Shown here: in pieces, positions 17,442 through 25,810 of the stretch
Layout: each line of letters opens with the position of its first letter
How positions within the stretch are numbered: position 1 is the first letter of the stretch
IMG/VR virus record: IMGVR_UViG_3300027867_000003
Location: 1 to 64,000 of that record
Direction: 5' to 3' (one strand)
DNA: 64,000 nt
From: a virus
Notes under the pieces: generated by a model
Told to the model about the DNA's origin: nothing
The model's input: only the letters and a program-made list of their open reading frames with translations
The model's database searches: none
Translations under genes and position numbers: made by a program

Positions 17442-18578
17442 TTAGTGCAGTTGTCGCCCCGGACGACGCTCAGCCAGAAGCTCACGGCTCCGCCGAGCAC
17501 CATATTCTTCCATCGATTCCTCACTGGGGGACCGCTGAGTAGCAGCCGCAGCAGCCCCGACAATCGGGTTCGGCGGAGGGGGAGGATTGTTATTCACTGG
17601 AGGAGTCGTGGGCGTCGGTGGAGTATTGTCGCTTCCATTCGGGGCCACAGGTGGAGCCAAGGCATTGGTTACAGTCGGCACCGAAGGCGGGGCTAATTTT
17701 GCTGCAATCAACCCAAGTTCGAACGCCTGGGCAGCTGCGTCGGGAACCGGCAATCCAGCCATCGGGTGGCCCTGGGGGAAGACTTGATCCTTGACAACCA
17801 GGCCGGCGATCCTCGATGCCTCGGCGGGATTCTTTCCAAGGAAATAGGCAATATCAGGTCCATTTTCGTGTCGAACGATCGTGTTGACCATTGCGACAGA
17901 GATCGGGAGGCTCGGATTATTTGTGACCTCATAGTAGTCGGGGTATTTTTCGAGAACCGTGGCTTGCTTGACTTCCCAATTTTGACGGAGGGTCTGAGCC
18001 TCAGCCCGGGTACGAGCCTCATATTCCTCTTGAGCCCTGCGATCGAGGGTCTGTTGCTCCGTCTGACGACGAAGGTTCTCAGATTCTTCCTGAATTCGGC
18101 GCATTTCGGCCGCTGTAGTCGCAGCCGCTCGGCGGGCGCCCCAATCGACAAGGGCCTCATCGTAGGCAACCGGATCGGCAAAACTATCTCGGGAGGGCCG
18201 AGGCTCCATAAAGTCGGTAACGGGAACCGCCGGAGTCGGAGCAATTGGGACTGGAGCCGTTTGTCGAGTCAACAACTCTTCATGTCGTTGCATAAGGCGC
18301 CGAAAATCCTCGGATTGCTGATTGACCAGCTGCTCTAGGCGGCGCCTCTCTCCGACTAACTCGGCAATCCGGGGAGCAATCGGCGACCGGGGTTCGTGAG
18401 TTAGGTCGGCAGGACCCGTCGGTGGCGCGGGAGGAGCTACGGTCGGCTCGGGAGTCGGTGGCGCGACGGGATCAGGCACAATGGTCGGTCGATCCGTCGT
18501 TGCACTGAGGGCTGGACCGGAGGGAGCCACTGCGGCATTCGGATTCGGAGTCGGGACTACGGGTTCGTTATCGGCCAT
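17442..18578 (-). CDS. scaffolding protein
   Basis: 378 aa. The N-terminal 60 residues are Pro/Ala-rich and disordered, residues about 70-200 are a long Glu/Arg/Gln-rich coiled coil, and the C-terminus is a short basic segment (RRSRELLAERRPGRQ). Basic C-terminal helices bind coat in P22-type scaffolds. Position between portal and coat supports the call. About 200 bases without a gene separate it from coat. Confidence 0.8.
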   Translation of the reverse strand: MADNEPVVPTPNPNAAVAPSGPALSATTDRPTIVPDPVAPPTPEPTVAPPAPPTGPADLTHEPRSPIAPRIAELVGERRRLEQLVNQQSEDFRRLMQRHEELLTRQTAPVPIAPTPAVPVTDFMEPRPSRDSFADPVAYDEALVDWGARRAAATTAAEMRRIQEESENLRRQTEQQTLDRRAQEEYEARTRAEAQTLRQNWEVKQATVLEKYPDYYEVTNNPSLPISVAMVNTIVRHENGPDIAYFLGKNPAEASRIAGLVVKDQVFPQGHPMAGLPVPDAAAQAFELGLIAAKLAPPSVPTVTNALAPPVAPNGSDNTPPTPTTPPVNNNPPPPPNPIVGAAAAATQRSPSEESMEEYGARRSRELLAERRPGRQLH

Positions 18579-18584
18579 CGGTAT

Positions 18585-18815
18585 CTACTTTCGCTTAGAG
18601 GAATTAGAGGATTTCGTGGTCTTCGGCCCCATCCGTGCTACGCGGGCCATTGATTCTTTTTTCTCGGCGGCCAATTTCGCCACACTCGCCATGAGCTTCG
18701 GGTCGCGCTTGATTTCCTCAGCCCGAGTTAAGTGATGAAGGGCATCGTGGGCGGCATAGTCATGTTCGGTTGTTGGCATGACCGAGGCTCTCGTGGGCTT
18801 CGATCGAGATTTCAT
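18585..18815 (-). CDS. small conserved phage protein
   Basis: 76 aa, or 64 aa if the internal ATG (MPTTEHDYAAHDALHH) is used. The block DYAAHDALHHLTRAEEIKRD followed by LMASVAKLA is familiar from many alphaproteobacterial phage genomes next to portal/scaffold genes. Lys/Ser-rich C-terminus. Function unknown. Confidence 0.6.
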   Translation of the reverse strand: MKSRSKPTRASVMPTTEHDYAAHDALHHLTRAEEIKRDPKLMASVAKLAAEKKESMARVARMGPKTTKSSNSSKRK

Positions 18816-20029
18816 TTCAACTCACTGGCGAAGGGATCATGGTCGACCGGAACTAGACGCTCACCATTGCGTCCGATAATTGTGAGATTCGAGGGATCAA
18901 AGATAACATAGTTGTGAGTCGGTTTCCAAAATTTTGCTTCTTTCAATTTCTCTTCCAAATGCGCTATCTTAGGATCGATAACATCTTTTATGAAATTCTC
19001 ATTATAGCCCTTAGGATCGGGATTCCACCTACTCGGCGGATTGTAGCCATGAATGGCACCAAATTCCCCAATTTCTGCATCTGCTTTTTGCTTCTTCATA
19101 TAGTCTAACTGACTCTGTAAATCATACACATTAGGGGGATTTCGGCTTCCTTGATCGAGGTACCGAATTCCCGGAATCCCGGCCTCATGGAGGGCCTTAG
19201 ATGCCAGTTTCCGTGGATCAGGAATATCCCAATCACCCCTCTTCGTATATTCTTGTGTTGCAATATTGTCATATATATCTTGTCCGGACCAATCCCTGTT
19301 TCGAATCGGGTCGAAGTCGAATTTCCTCAGAGTCTCAATGACCTTTGGGCTCTGTTCTTGAAGTGGCTTGTCCCAATGAAGCAGATCTTCTTCGTCGGGC
19401 TTAACATGGACTTCAAGCAATGAAGTAGGATTATTTAATATATCTAGTACTTCCTGAGACTGTTCATGCTGAGGAGTTTTTTCAAGATATAAGTCTAGGG
19501 CTTTTCCAAAGTTGTCATTAGTCTGTTGCAAGTATCTCTCTGCTATGTCTTGAGCTCTACTGCTAGCAAGAACACTTGATCTAGCATATGATTTTGCAAC
19601 ATTCTGGTTGCCGGCAACGTAGTGACCATAGCCATAGGATTGAGCACCCTCGCCCGAGCCAATTGCCTCGTCGCGAAATTCACCGAAGGGATTATGTTCG
19701 ACAGGCTCAAATCGATGCGGGGTTCCATGATAGGCTGTAAAGGCGCCCAAGATGTCGCCCTCAGGAACTAAAGCCGCACCAGTCGGAATTCCAGCACCTG
19801 CCAATCCGAGGGCATAGCCAGGAGCCAATTCGTTGATCTGATTCAGACTATATTTGCCCCGATAAATGTTGGCGGGGGTCGAAACGAAATTTCGAAGAGC
19901 ATTGACGCCAGAGCCAACATCAGTTTTAATTGCATCATATAGACTGGACAATAGGGTTGGATCAACACCAAAGCCAAATCCGACTGCCGGTGTCGGATCA
20001 TTCTGATATGTGACTAGATTATCGGGCAA
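18812..20029 (-). CDS. ADP-ribosyltransferase-like (PolyVal-type) protein
   Basis: 405 aa. Residues about 95-150 read AYHGTPHRFEP, then GSGEGAQSYGYGHYVA, the signature of the ART domain found in phage polyvalent proteins. Later HEAGIPGIRYLDQGSR and NYVIFDPSNLTIIGRNG complete that module. These domains are thought to modify host or virion targets, possibly after injection. Its place between portal and scaffold suggests it is packed in the capsid. The catalytic glutamate could not be fixed by eye. Confidence 0.68.
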   Translation of the reverse strand: MPDNLVTYQNDPTPAVGFGFGVDPTLLSSLYDAIKTDVGSGVNALRNFVSTPANIYRGKYSLNQINELAPGYALGLAGAGIPTGAALVPEGDILGAFTAYHGTPHRFEPVEHNPFGEFRDEAIGSGEGAQSYGYGHYVAGNQNVAKSYARSSVLASSRAQDIAERYLQQTNDNFGKALDLYLEKTPQHEQSQEVLDILNNPTSLLEVHVKPDEEDLLHWDKPLQEQSPKVIETLRKFDFDPIRNRDWSGQDIYDNIATQEYTKRGDWDIPDPRKLASKALHEAGIPGIRYLDQGSRNPPNVYDLQSQLDYMKKQKADAEIGEFGAIHGYNPPSRWNPDPKGYNENFIKDVIDPKIAHLEEKLKEAKFWKPTHNYVIFDPSNLTIIGRNGERLVPVDHDPFASELK

Positions 20030-20030
20030 C

Positions 20031-23000
20031 TTAGGCAGCCCCGCCTGTCATAACGCGGAGATACTTCCCCGGTCTTGTCGGATCAGGGACATAATAATTG
20101 CCGTCAGGAGCCTGACGAGCGCCAGGGGGGAAACGCCCTTCAGGTCCTGACGGAGCTGACGACGGAGAGGGAGAACCCCCATCAGTTTTCAAATCATCGG
20201 AACCCAGGTTGACTTTCGAGAGATCACCGTAGAGTTGGAGGACATCCGAGGCCAGATTTCGGAGCCCTTCGGCTTCACTGCGGCGATCCTCAGCATGGAC
20301 TCGCTGAGCCTCGGCATTGGCTTTCTGGACAATCGAAAGAAGTTGCGTTTCAAAGGTTCGATTGATCCGCTCTCGGGCGAGAGCACGGTCAGCATTGCGG
20401 TCGTTGACCTGGGCCATTAACTGTTGACGCTCGGCAGTGAGTTTCTGAATTTGTTGCTGCGATTGAGCCAATAGGGCCTGAACCTGAGGCGGAACATCCC
20501 GCATTTCGGGCTGAATCATTCCAGGCGGGAGGGTCTTTGCCAGCCGGGCTGCGATTTCCTCCGCGCCTTCCCAATCCTGATTCTTCGCCACGAGGTCGGC
20601 GATCACTGGGGCCGCAGTTGGAATGGCCCTCAGGAAGTCCATCATGGATTCGACAGTCTCAATTCGCCTAGTAGCGTAGCTGGGGCCAATCGTCACGGCG
20701 ACGCCGTAGCGACCATAAGTCGGATCAAAGGCCCGAGTGACTTTGGCCTGAGCAGAATTCTGTATATCGGAAACAGGTTTCTGCCCACCAGGTTGAATCT
20801 GAAGCTGTTCCTCAGTATCATCGTCACGGAGGATTGTCACAACGCGGCCGGGGCGGGTATAGATCTTTGGAATCAGGTCAACATAGATTTCACCTGTGTG
20901 ACGGAGGCTATGAATCAGGTTATCAATATAATTGAAGCTACCAATATCTCCCGAGCGGCGAAGCTCCCGAAGCGCCCGACCGCTTTCGTCGTACTGACGC
21001 TCTTGAAGGGTTGCGTCGAAACGAACGCCGGTTGTCGCCAACATGTCCTGGGCGGCGCCCATTGCGACATTCACAACACCGGCGGGAATTTGAGCAGGCG
21101 GAATTCGCTGCGGTGGAGGAACCATATGACCGTGGATTTCTTGGGCACGATAGGGAAGGAAAGACAGGTTCTTAGTATTAGATTCCTGCCAAACGCCCTC
21201 ATAGCCTTCTAGCTGGCCTTCTGCGATTAAATAAGGCGATTTAGGAACCAACATCGTTACTTCTGTTTCCATCGTGTTATGTGTTGCAATCATTCCCCTT
21301 CCAGCTAGAAACAGATGAGAAGGACTGTCCACAGAAATACATTTAACGGGAACAGAAGTCACAGATTCTACAGATACTATGCTGTGCCTCTTAGACCTTC
21401 TCTCTTGAAAAGGTCTGACTTTGTTTTGAATAGTTGCTTTCCTTTTAAGTCTAAATACATTTTCATCATGAGGACACGAAAATAAGAAAATATATGCGTC
21501 ACTCCCCTCATAAAGTCTACCTGTTGAAGCATTGACAGTGTTATGTTTCTCCCCAGCTTCCTTAATAATCTTGACTCTTATTCCTAGGGATGCAATAAGT
21601 TCCTCAAAATCCAAGGCTAACTTTTCGTTTGTAGTAGAAAACCCACATTGATTGTTTCGCGGGTTAATAGTTCCATCGGTGTCCATCAATCCTTGTAAAA
21701 GATTCCACCTTTGCTGGATAGAACCTCTAAGATACATTGCGGGTATGTGCTTTTTATTGACTATCAATCCCAACCCAGTAAATAAATGTCTAACACCTAA
21801 AACAGTGAATCTGCAAACCGCGTTATCTCCTCTAATATCATATTTTGTTGAACTCAATCTATATCTCAAATTTGTCAAATTATCTCGCATATTATCTACA
21901 TCAGACACACCAGAGAAAATTATAGGATCATTCTTAGATCCGTCCCCCAACCAAACACCCAATAAATATGGGTCTATGGGAAATTCCATGGAAGGAAGCT
22001 CCAAGGGCAAAGTAGTATAAATAAAATGCTTATCAGGTTCTAGTTCCTTTGTAGTTAAGATTTTATCTGTCCAGATTGTTCCAGCCGCTTTTCGACCAGA
22101 ACGCTCTTCAACCGCCCAGGGATGATCCTCATCAGCAATTATGGATGTCCCACAATTAAAAGTCACTCTAAAACATTTGTGAAACAGATGTGTTGGACTA
22201 ACTCCCTTAACATTACAGATGTCGCCTTTTTCGTCAAAAACTTTATCTCCAACAACTATATCACCAATAGGTTTCCATCCATCTGGAGTTGGAATAGGAG
22301 TATCGATTGCAAGACAGCGACTATAGTTCAGCATCCTCTGTGGATCTTTAGCTTGCCGAATAATTCCCCAGAGCTTTACCCTGCCCTCAATGTCCTGTTC
22401 ATCACCAATGACTTTGACAATCGGAATCCATCGACCTGGCCAAACGGTTTGTTCGAGGATCTGACGCCCTGTGATTTTGTACCATGTTATCTTAGGAACC
22501 AGTGATCTGCGTTTGTCGACGACCTTGAATTGTTGCAGAACCTCGGGGCGAAGCTCGTCGCGCCAACCCTCGAAACCATTTTCTAGGAGAACCAGCTCTC
22601 GGGGCTCTAATTTGGTTTCATAGTATTCCGCAATTCGAACACTATATTGATCGATCCAAGTCTTTAGGCTGTCACCGAAACCGCCTGTGACCCACGGCAT
22701 CGGGTCTGCGTCGGGCCACTGAGCTTTGAATTCATCTCGGTCAATCATCTCTGTGATGAAGCCGAATTTAGCGTCACTTCCGTCTATTTCGGTAGAATCG
22801 GGATCAAGATAAACTGAGTAGGCATTCCTAATGCGTTTACAAACAATGATTTGATCGAAGGTATCGGGGTCAGCATATTCAGTTGTAACTCGCCAGTATC
22901 CCCAACCTTTTCTGACGGCAGACTCGAAGCCAGTGTCATAGGCTCGATCTGCACGACTGTCGCGTTCGATTTCACGAATAAGCCCACGATAAATCCGAGC

Positions 23001-23417
23001 AACTTCAACATCGCTCCGGTCGCCAATCGGATGAATGTCGAGCGTTGGGCGGTTCTGGCGTTGGTCATTCGTAACTTGTTTAACGAGGACTGGAAACTTA
23101 TTGACCGTGAGGCAGGGACGTCGTTCCGAGTTCCTTCGTGCCCGATCGTTGGCGCTCCACTGATCTCCAGCATAGAATTTGTCGTCGTCGAGACCTTCGC
23201 GGCGATTATCGGCCTCAGCCGAGATGCAACGTTCGAGGCGCTTGCGGGCACGAGAGAGGACTTCGGCTTCATCCTCTTGCTGAGATTGATATTCGGCACG
23301 GAGAGGACGCACATTGGAATTATCGTTAAGATCAGTCGGTGAAATTTTATTCATTCCGACGTCGACCTTTGGCAAACTGATCTTGCCACTGTCGCGTGGG
23401 CTATCAGGGTCCTGCAC
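20031..23417 (-). CDS. portal protein (P22 gp1 family) containing an intein
   Basis: 1128 aa as translated; removing the intein (residues 368-714) leaves a 781-aa extein, close to the P22 portal (725 aa). The extein has the family blocks RRPCLTVNKFPVLVKQVTND and RRNSER near the N-terminus, the conserved KDPQRMLNYSR, and after the intein TMETEVTMLVPKSPYL. The portal forms the 12-mer through which DNA is packaged. The intein splits the most conserved portal motif. The C-terminal 150 residues are coiled coil (barrel-like) with a Pro/Ser-rich tail. Confidence 0.85.
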   Translation of the reverse strand: MQDPDSPRDSGKISLPKVDVGMNKISPTDLNDNSNVRPLRAEYQSQQEDEAEVLSRARKRLERCISAEADNRREGLDDDKFYAGDQWSANDRARRNSERRPCLTVNKFPVLVKQVTNDQRQNRPTLDIHPIGDRSDVEVARIYRGLIREIERDSRADRAYDTGFESAVRKGWGYWRVTTEYADPDTFDQIIVCKRIRNAYSVYLDPDSTEIDGSDAKFGFITEMIDRDEFKAQWPDADPMPWVTGGFGDSLKTWIDQYSVRIAEYYETKLEPRELVLLENGFEGWRDELRPEVLQQFKVVDKRRSLVPKITWYKITGRQILEQTVWPGRWIPIVKVIGDEQDIEGRVKLWGIIRQAKDPQRMLNYSRCLAIDTPIPTPDGWKPIGDIVVGDKVFDEKGDICNVKGVSPTHLFHKCFRVTFNCGTSIIADEDHPWAVEERSGRKAAGTIWTDKILTTKELEPDKHFIYTTLPLELPSMEFPIDPYLLGVWLGDGSKNDPIIFSGVSDVDNMRDNLTNLRYRLSSTKYDIRGDNAVCRFTVLGVRHLFTGLGLIVNKKHIPAMYLRGSIQQRWNLLQGLMDTDGTINPRNNQCGFSTTNEKLALDFEELIASLGIRVKIIKEAGEKHNTVNASTGRLYEGSDAYIFLFSCPHDENVFRLKRKATIQNKVRPFQERRSKRHSIVSVESVTSVPVKCISVDSPSHLFLAGRGMIATHNTMETEVTMLVPKSPYLIAEGQLEGYEGVWQESNTKNLSFLPYRAQEIHGHMVPPPQRIPPAQIPAGVVNVAMGAAQDMLATTGVRFDATLQERQYDESGRALRELRRSGDIGSFNYIDNLIHSLRHTGEIYVDLIPKIYTRPGRVVTILRDDDTEEQLQIQPGGQKPVSDIQNSAQAKVTRAFDPTYGRYGVAVTIGPSYATRRIETVESMMDFLRAIPTAAPVIADLVAKNQDWEGAEEIAARLAKTLPPGMIQPEMRDVPPQVQALLAQSQQQIQKLTAERQQLMAQVNDRNADRALARERINRTFETQLLSIVQKANAEAQRVHAEDRRSEAEGLRNLASDVLQLYGDLSKVNLGSDDLKTDGGSPSPSSAPSGPEGRFPPGARQAPDGNYYVPDPTRPGKYLRVMTGGAA
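21276..22316 (-). mobile_element. intein with LAGLIDADG homing endonuclease in the portal gene
   Basis: 347 residues. It starts with Cys (CLAIDTPIPT, block A) and ends with block G ending His-Asn, followed by Thr as the +1 extein residue. Block B is ADEDHPW and block F VKCISVDSPSHLFLAG. The two LAGLIDADG helices are LLGVWLGDG (intein residues 118-126) and LQGLMDTDG (207-215), both with the catalytic Asp. The DNA is visibly AT-richer than the extein. All splicing residues look intact, so splicing and homing are both plausible. Confidence 0.92.
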
Positions 23418-23431
23418 AGAGGTTATCCGCC

Positions 23432-23668
23432 TTAAATCTCACTGTGAATTCGGGTCATCAATTCACCAATTTTGTCCATTCGTGAATGAAGCCTACGGAT
23501 AAGATCAAGGGTCGTGGGAACTTCGCCCCCTGTGGGAGCAACCGAGACTCCAACGTCTGTTCCATCGATGTGTTTGGCAAGAAATTTGGTAATGGAGGAA
23601 ATGTGGTCCATTAACCGCTGATCGAGGGATTGGAGTTCTCCGGTAATCGAGGGTTTGATGTCGGGCAT
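23432..23668 (-). CDS. small coiled-coil protein
   Basis: 78 aa. Helical, with leucine spacing in LQSLDQRLMDHISSITKFLA and LDLIRRLHSRMDKIGELM. Located directly upstream of the portal. Perhaps a small assembly factor. No family recognised. Confidence 0.55.
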   Translation of the reverse strand: MPDIKPSITGELQSLDQRLMDHISSITKFLAKHIDGTDVGVSVAPTGGEVPTTLDLIRRLHSRMDKIGELMTRIHSEI

Positions 23669-23671
23669 TAG

Positions 23672-23827
23672 CTAATATCCCTTTCCGCCACCACCAGAGC
23701 CGCGGCTTCGGGTGGCCTTGGGCTTATCGCTTTGAAGAGCTTTTGGGGTCTTCATCGGCTTTGATTGCTTTGGAAGTCGGACGGTCTTTGGCTTATATGA
23801 GACGAAGGCAGATTTCTGTCGGGCCAT
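23672..23827 (-). CDS. small Lys-rich protein, 51 aa
   Basis: ATG at 23827, TAG at 23672. Very basic (SYKPKTVRLPKQSKPMK) with a Gly-rich C-terminus (SGGGGKGY). It starts one base from the stop of the upstream gene and ends a few bases from the next start. Likely nucleic-acid contacting; function unknown. Confidence 0.6.
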   Translation of the reverse strand: MARQKSAFVSYKPKTVRLPKQSKPMKTPKALQSDKPKATRSRGSGGGGKGY

Positions 23828-23828
23828 T

Positions 23829-24083
23829 CTAGGAATTCCTAACTAGGACTTCGCACGGGGGAAACCCGGCTTCGATAACAGCTTCTATAGACGAGAGGGC
23901 CTTTTCGCGCGCCTCGCGGAGGGATTTCCCAATCGGAGGCTTTGAGATCACGGCGAAGTATTCTCCATTCCGGCCATCTGAGACAGAGATTCGGAGAGCC
24001 TGAGAATCGAGAATTGGGGAATAGAAACTGAATTCACTGTATGTGAGCTTTGGTCGATCGCCCGATTTTTCCTCGTCGGTCAT
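23829..24083 (-). CDS. hypothetical protein, 84 aa
   Basis: Start ATG at 24083 chosen because it overlaps the upstream stop (ATGA); a longer frame exists but reads through the neighbour. The sequence has a beta-hairpin part (YSEFSFYSPILDSQALRISV) and ends with a helix. The neighbouring gene (24080-24328) is of the same size and also coupled, suggesting a pair. Function unknown. Confidence 0.58.
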   Translation of the reverse strand: MTDEEKSGDRPKLTYSEFSFYSPILDSQALRISVSDGRNGEYFAVISKPPIGKSLREAREKALSSIEAVIEAGFPPCEVLVRNS

Positions 24084-24328
24084 TGATCTTTTCCAACGAC
24101 AACCGGAACTAAGGTCGTCTGATTCGCGGCTGATAAGAGGGCAAATTTGGCCCGGTCCAAGATCCACGAGGCACGTTCAACGGTCATATCGGGGCCGCTC
24201 GTGATGACGAGAGCACCACTGGATAATTCGGATAGAATTAGAACCGAGGTTGGAGAAGACCTAATAACGGCCGTTAGGGCCGAGTCGGCCGACAGATGAA
24301 CATTGGAAATCGGAGCCGAGTCAAGCAT
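24080..24328 (-). CDS. hypothetical protein, 82 aa
   Basis: ATG at 24328 overlaps the stop of the small membrane protein gene by eight bases (ATGCTTGA), the best start. Residues 10-50 alternate hydrophobic and polar (beta), the rest is helical (ASWILDRAKFALLSAAN). No family recognised. Confidence 0.55.
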   Translation of the reverse strand: MLDSAPISNVHLSADSALTAVIRSSPTSVLILSELSSGALVITSGPDMTVERASWILDRAKFALLSAANQTTLVPVVVGKDQ

Positions 24329-24524
24329 GGGTTTTCCGCTTAGGAATCCAACCTCCGAGGAGAATGTAGGCAATACCACCCAAGATATAAGGAAGGGTAA
24401 AGACCGAGCCGATGACAATAGCTAGAAGGGCAACCATGATTAGGGAATTCGTAATAACGGTCAGCACGACTCCACCGCCGAATAAGAGGCAGGCGGCGAT
24501 AATTAGAAGAAGGAAAACGATCAA
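24321..24524 (-). CDS. small membrane protein, two TM helices
   Basis: 67 aa. TM1 about residues 2-22 (FLLLIIAACLLFGGGVVL), TM2 about 30-58 (MVALLAIVIGSVFTLPYILG), basic C-terminus. Size and topology would fit a holin-like protein, but no endolysin gene is visible nearby, so this is only a possibility. It overlaps both neighbours by 4-8 bases. Confidence 0.6.
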   Translation of the reverse strand: MIVFLLLIIAACLLFGGGVVLTVITNSLIMVALLAIVIGSVFTLPYILGGIAYILLGGWIPKRKTHA

Positions 24525-24724
24525 CGAATTATTCCCTGTGGACCGTTGGCGTTTCGCTTTTGGCGAAGCCGATTTTCGGAATCCCTGCCCCAGTCAGGCA
24601 TCGAAGGGTCATGTTGAGTCTGGAGAGATCGGCCATGTTTGTCGACAGGAAAGTTTTCCTTTGGCTGGGGCCACGAGCGACCTGGATGGGTCTTGAAAGG
24701 CTTTTCTTCGTGCGGAGCGGGCAT
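24521..24724 (-). CDS. hypothetical hydrophilic protein, 67 aa
   Basis: Charged, Pro-rich and probably disordered (EEKPFKTHPGRSWPQPKENF). It is the first gene downstream of a candidate promoter element at 24756-24764; AAAGGA lies about 15 bases before the start. It begins the cluster leading to the portal. Function unknown. Confidence 0.55.
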   Translation of the reverse strand: MPAPHEEKPFKTHPGRSWPQPKENFPVDKHGRSLQTQHDPSMPDWGRDSENRLRQKRNANGPQGIIR

Positions 24725-24751
24725 CAGAGGTAGTTCCTTTGACCTAAGTTC

Positions 24752-24940
24752 TCAAGGCATACAACGCACGGGGCCGGGGCAAACGACTGTTGGTTCTCCC
24801 TCACGACAGAGAATAACCCCATCGTGAGGGACCAAGGCAACACGGTGCAACTTTGCTGTAGCAGATGATTTGTTGGCCCAGTTACGGTTCCCCACCATCT
24901 TTAACGACCGCTTGTGGCGAATCGAACTACATTGCATCAT
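24752..24940 (-). CDS. possible small protein, 62 aa
   Basis: Open frame from ATG 24940 (or 24937, or 24898) to TGA 24752, basic, with several cysteines near the C-terminus (ILCREGEP, VVCPGPVRC). It starts five bases after the stop of the preceding candidate gene. No good ribosome-binding site and no family, so low confidence; this stretch (24725-25221) may partly be untranslated. Confidence 0.35.
   Translation of the reverse strand: MMQCSSIRHKRSLKMVGNRNWANKSSATAKLHRVALVPHDGVILCREGEPTVVCPGPVRCMP
24756..24764 (-). promoter_or_regulatory. TTGTATGCC element
   Basis: Minus-strand TTGTATGCC about 32 bases before the ATG at 24724. One of eight similar elements in the window, all pointing in the direction of transcription of their arm. 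It overlaps the last codons of a doubtful small gene. Role inferred: promoter -10-like or another transcription signal. Confidence 0.45.
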
Positions 24941-24945
24941 GCAGA

Positions 24946-25212
24946 CTATAGAACCAAGGCGCTTTGGTAGTAGCAGCAGTGGTAGTGATGGCGATGGGCA
25001 TAAGCCCAGCCACGTTTGCGGTCGCGGGTAGCGAACCGCCCTGCTCCACACCAACCGCCCCGCGCCGACTTAGGTGGGGGTTCACGAGAGTCGAAATTCT
25101 CGCGCCCCGGGCCAAAGGCCCCACGCTGGACTAATGCAGCAGTTTTGATCGACAAGTTGAGCCCACCGGAGCGACAGACAGGCGCCTCATTCAGTCGCAT
25201 GTCTTGGCCCAT
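24946..25212 (-). CDS. possible protein, 88 aa
   Basis: Frame from ATG 25212 to TAG 24946 between the small gene ending at 25222 and the next candidate. The composition is odd (Arg/Gly-rich, then a His/Cys/Tyr-rich tail, HRHHYHCCYY), and an equally long open frame exists on the other strand. It may be a real fast-evolving gene or chance in GC-rich DNA. Confidence 0.3.
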   Translation of the reverse strand: MGQDMRLNEAPVCRSGGLNLSIKTAALVQRGAFGPGRENFDSREPPPKSARGGWCGAGRFATRDRKRGWAYAHRHHYHCCYYQSALVL

Positions 25213-25221
25213 TCCTGCGTT

Positions 25222-25491
25222 CTAGTCCTGACTGCCAGTCAATGTGCGATTCTCTGACTCGGTCGATTGATTGAGCCAAGGAACCGATTTGCCGCCGTTA
25301 GGTTGGTCCTCAAGGGCTTCTATAGCCTTTCGGGCCTGACGCCGGACAAATTCTCGAATCTCCTCGCTAGTTGATTCCCATCGGGGTGGGAAATTGCCGG
25401 TTGCCAAACGACGCCAATTGGCATAATAAATTGCTTGAGCGACAACGTCGAGCTTTGGGTGATCGAATTGATCGGGCATTTTATCGTCCAT
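25222..25491 (-). CDS. hypothetical protein, 89 aa
   Basis: ATG at 25491 is preferred; the frame also stays open to a TTG at 25527 inside the previous gene. The helical core LDVVAQAIYYANWRRLATGN, then PPRWESTSEEIREFVRRQARKAIEAL, resembles small phage proteins containing a W...S.E..R...R.QA motif. Function unknown. Acidic C-terminus. Confidence 0.6.
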   Translation of the reverse strand: MDDKMPDQFDHPKLDVVAQAIYYANWRRLATGNFPPRWESTSEEIREFVRRQARKAIEALEDQPNGGKSVPWLNQSTESENRTLTGSQD

Positions 25492-25502
25492 TGTTGATGG
25501 AT

Positions 25503-25742
25503 CTAGGTGTTGAGCTTTTCGAACCAAATGGGGACTTTTTGCCAGCGAAGGCCAGCGGCCGCGACGAAGCCGAGGGACGCAAGATCACCGGAAGATAATT
25601 TCTTCGGGAGTCGGTCGTCGTTGGGCTTGTAGATGATTTCAATCTGACGGCCGAGGGTTCGCTCGCAATGGAGGTTCCAGGCCCGTAAGTCAAGGGGTTG
25701 GCTCCGAGGACCAAGAAATATGGGAACTCCAGGTCTATTCAT
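25503..25742 (-). CDS. hypothetical protein, 79 aa
   Basis: Start ATG at 25742 overlaps the stop of a 23-codon membrane peptide gene (ATGA). Contains two Trp-centred hydrophobic stretches and several Arg. Lies just after terminase in the operon order. No family recognised. Confidence 0.55.
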   Translation of the reverse strand: MNRPGVPIFLGPRSQPLDLRAWNLHCERTLGRQIEIIYKPNDDRLPKKLSSGDLASLGFVAAAGLRWQKVPIWFEKLNT

Positions 25743-25810
25743 AAGGAATCCAGGGTTTCGAGAACAGAATGAATAAAGAGAACGAGAATCAGGATAATGA
25801 GGCTGCCCAT
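25739..25810 (-). CDS. 23-aa membrane peptide coupled to terminase
   Basis: ATG at 25810 overlaps the terminase stop (TGATG) and its own TGA overlaps the next ATG (ATGA), so it is linked on both sides. The peptide is MGSLIILILVLFIHSV plus a short polar tail: a single membrane helix. It is too short for routine gene finders. The double coupling is the main evidence. Confidence 0.5.
   Translation of the reverse strand: MGSLIILILVLFIHSVLETLDSL

Noticed and set aside
24321-24524. Naming the small two-helix membrane protein a holin
   Set aside because: Several such proteins exist in the window (also at 51374, 52940 and 58331) and no endolysin or spanin gene was recognised next to any of them.
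24870-24925. A minus-strand segment containing GTTCGATTC looked like the T-arm of a tRNA
   Set aside because: The flanking bases do not pair into a 5-bp stem and no acceptor, D or anticodon arm can be built around it.
25016-25225. A 69-codon plus-strand open frame
   Set aside because: It opposes the direction of the arm, has no ribosome-binding site and lies in GC-rich DNA where several frames stay open by chance.
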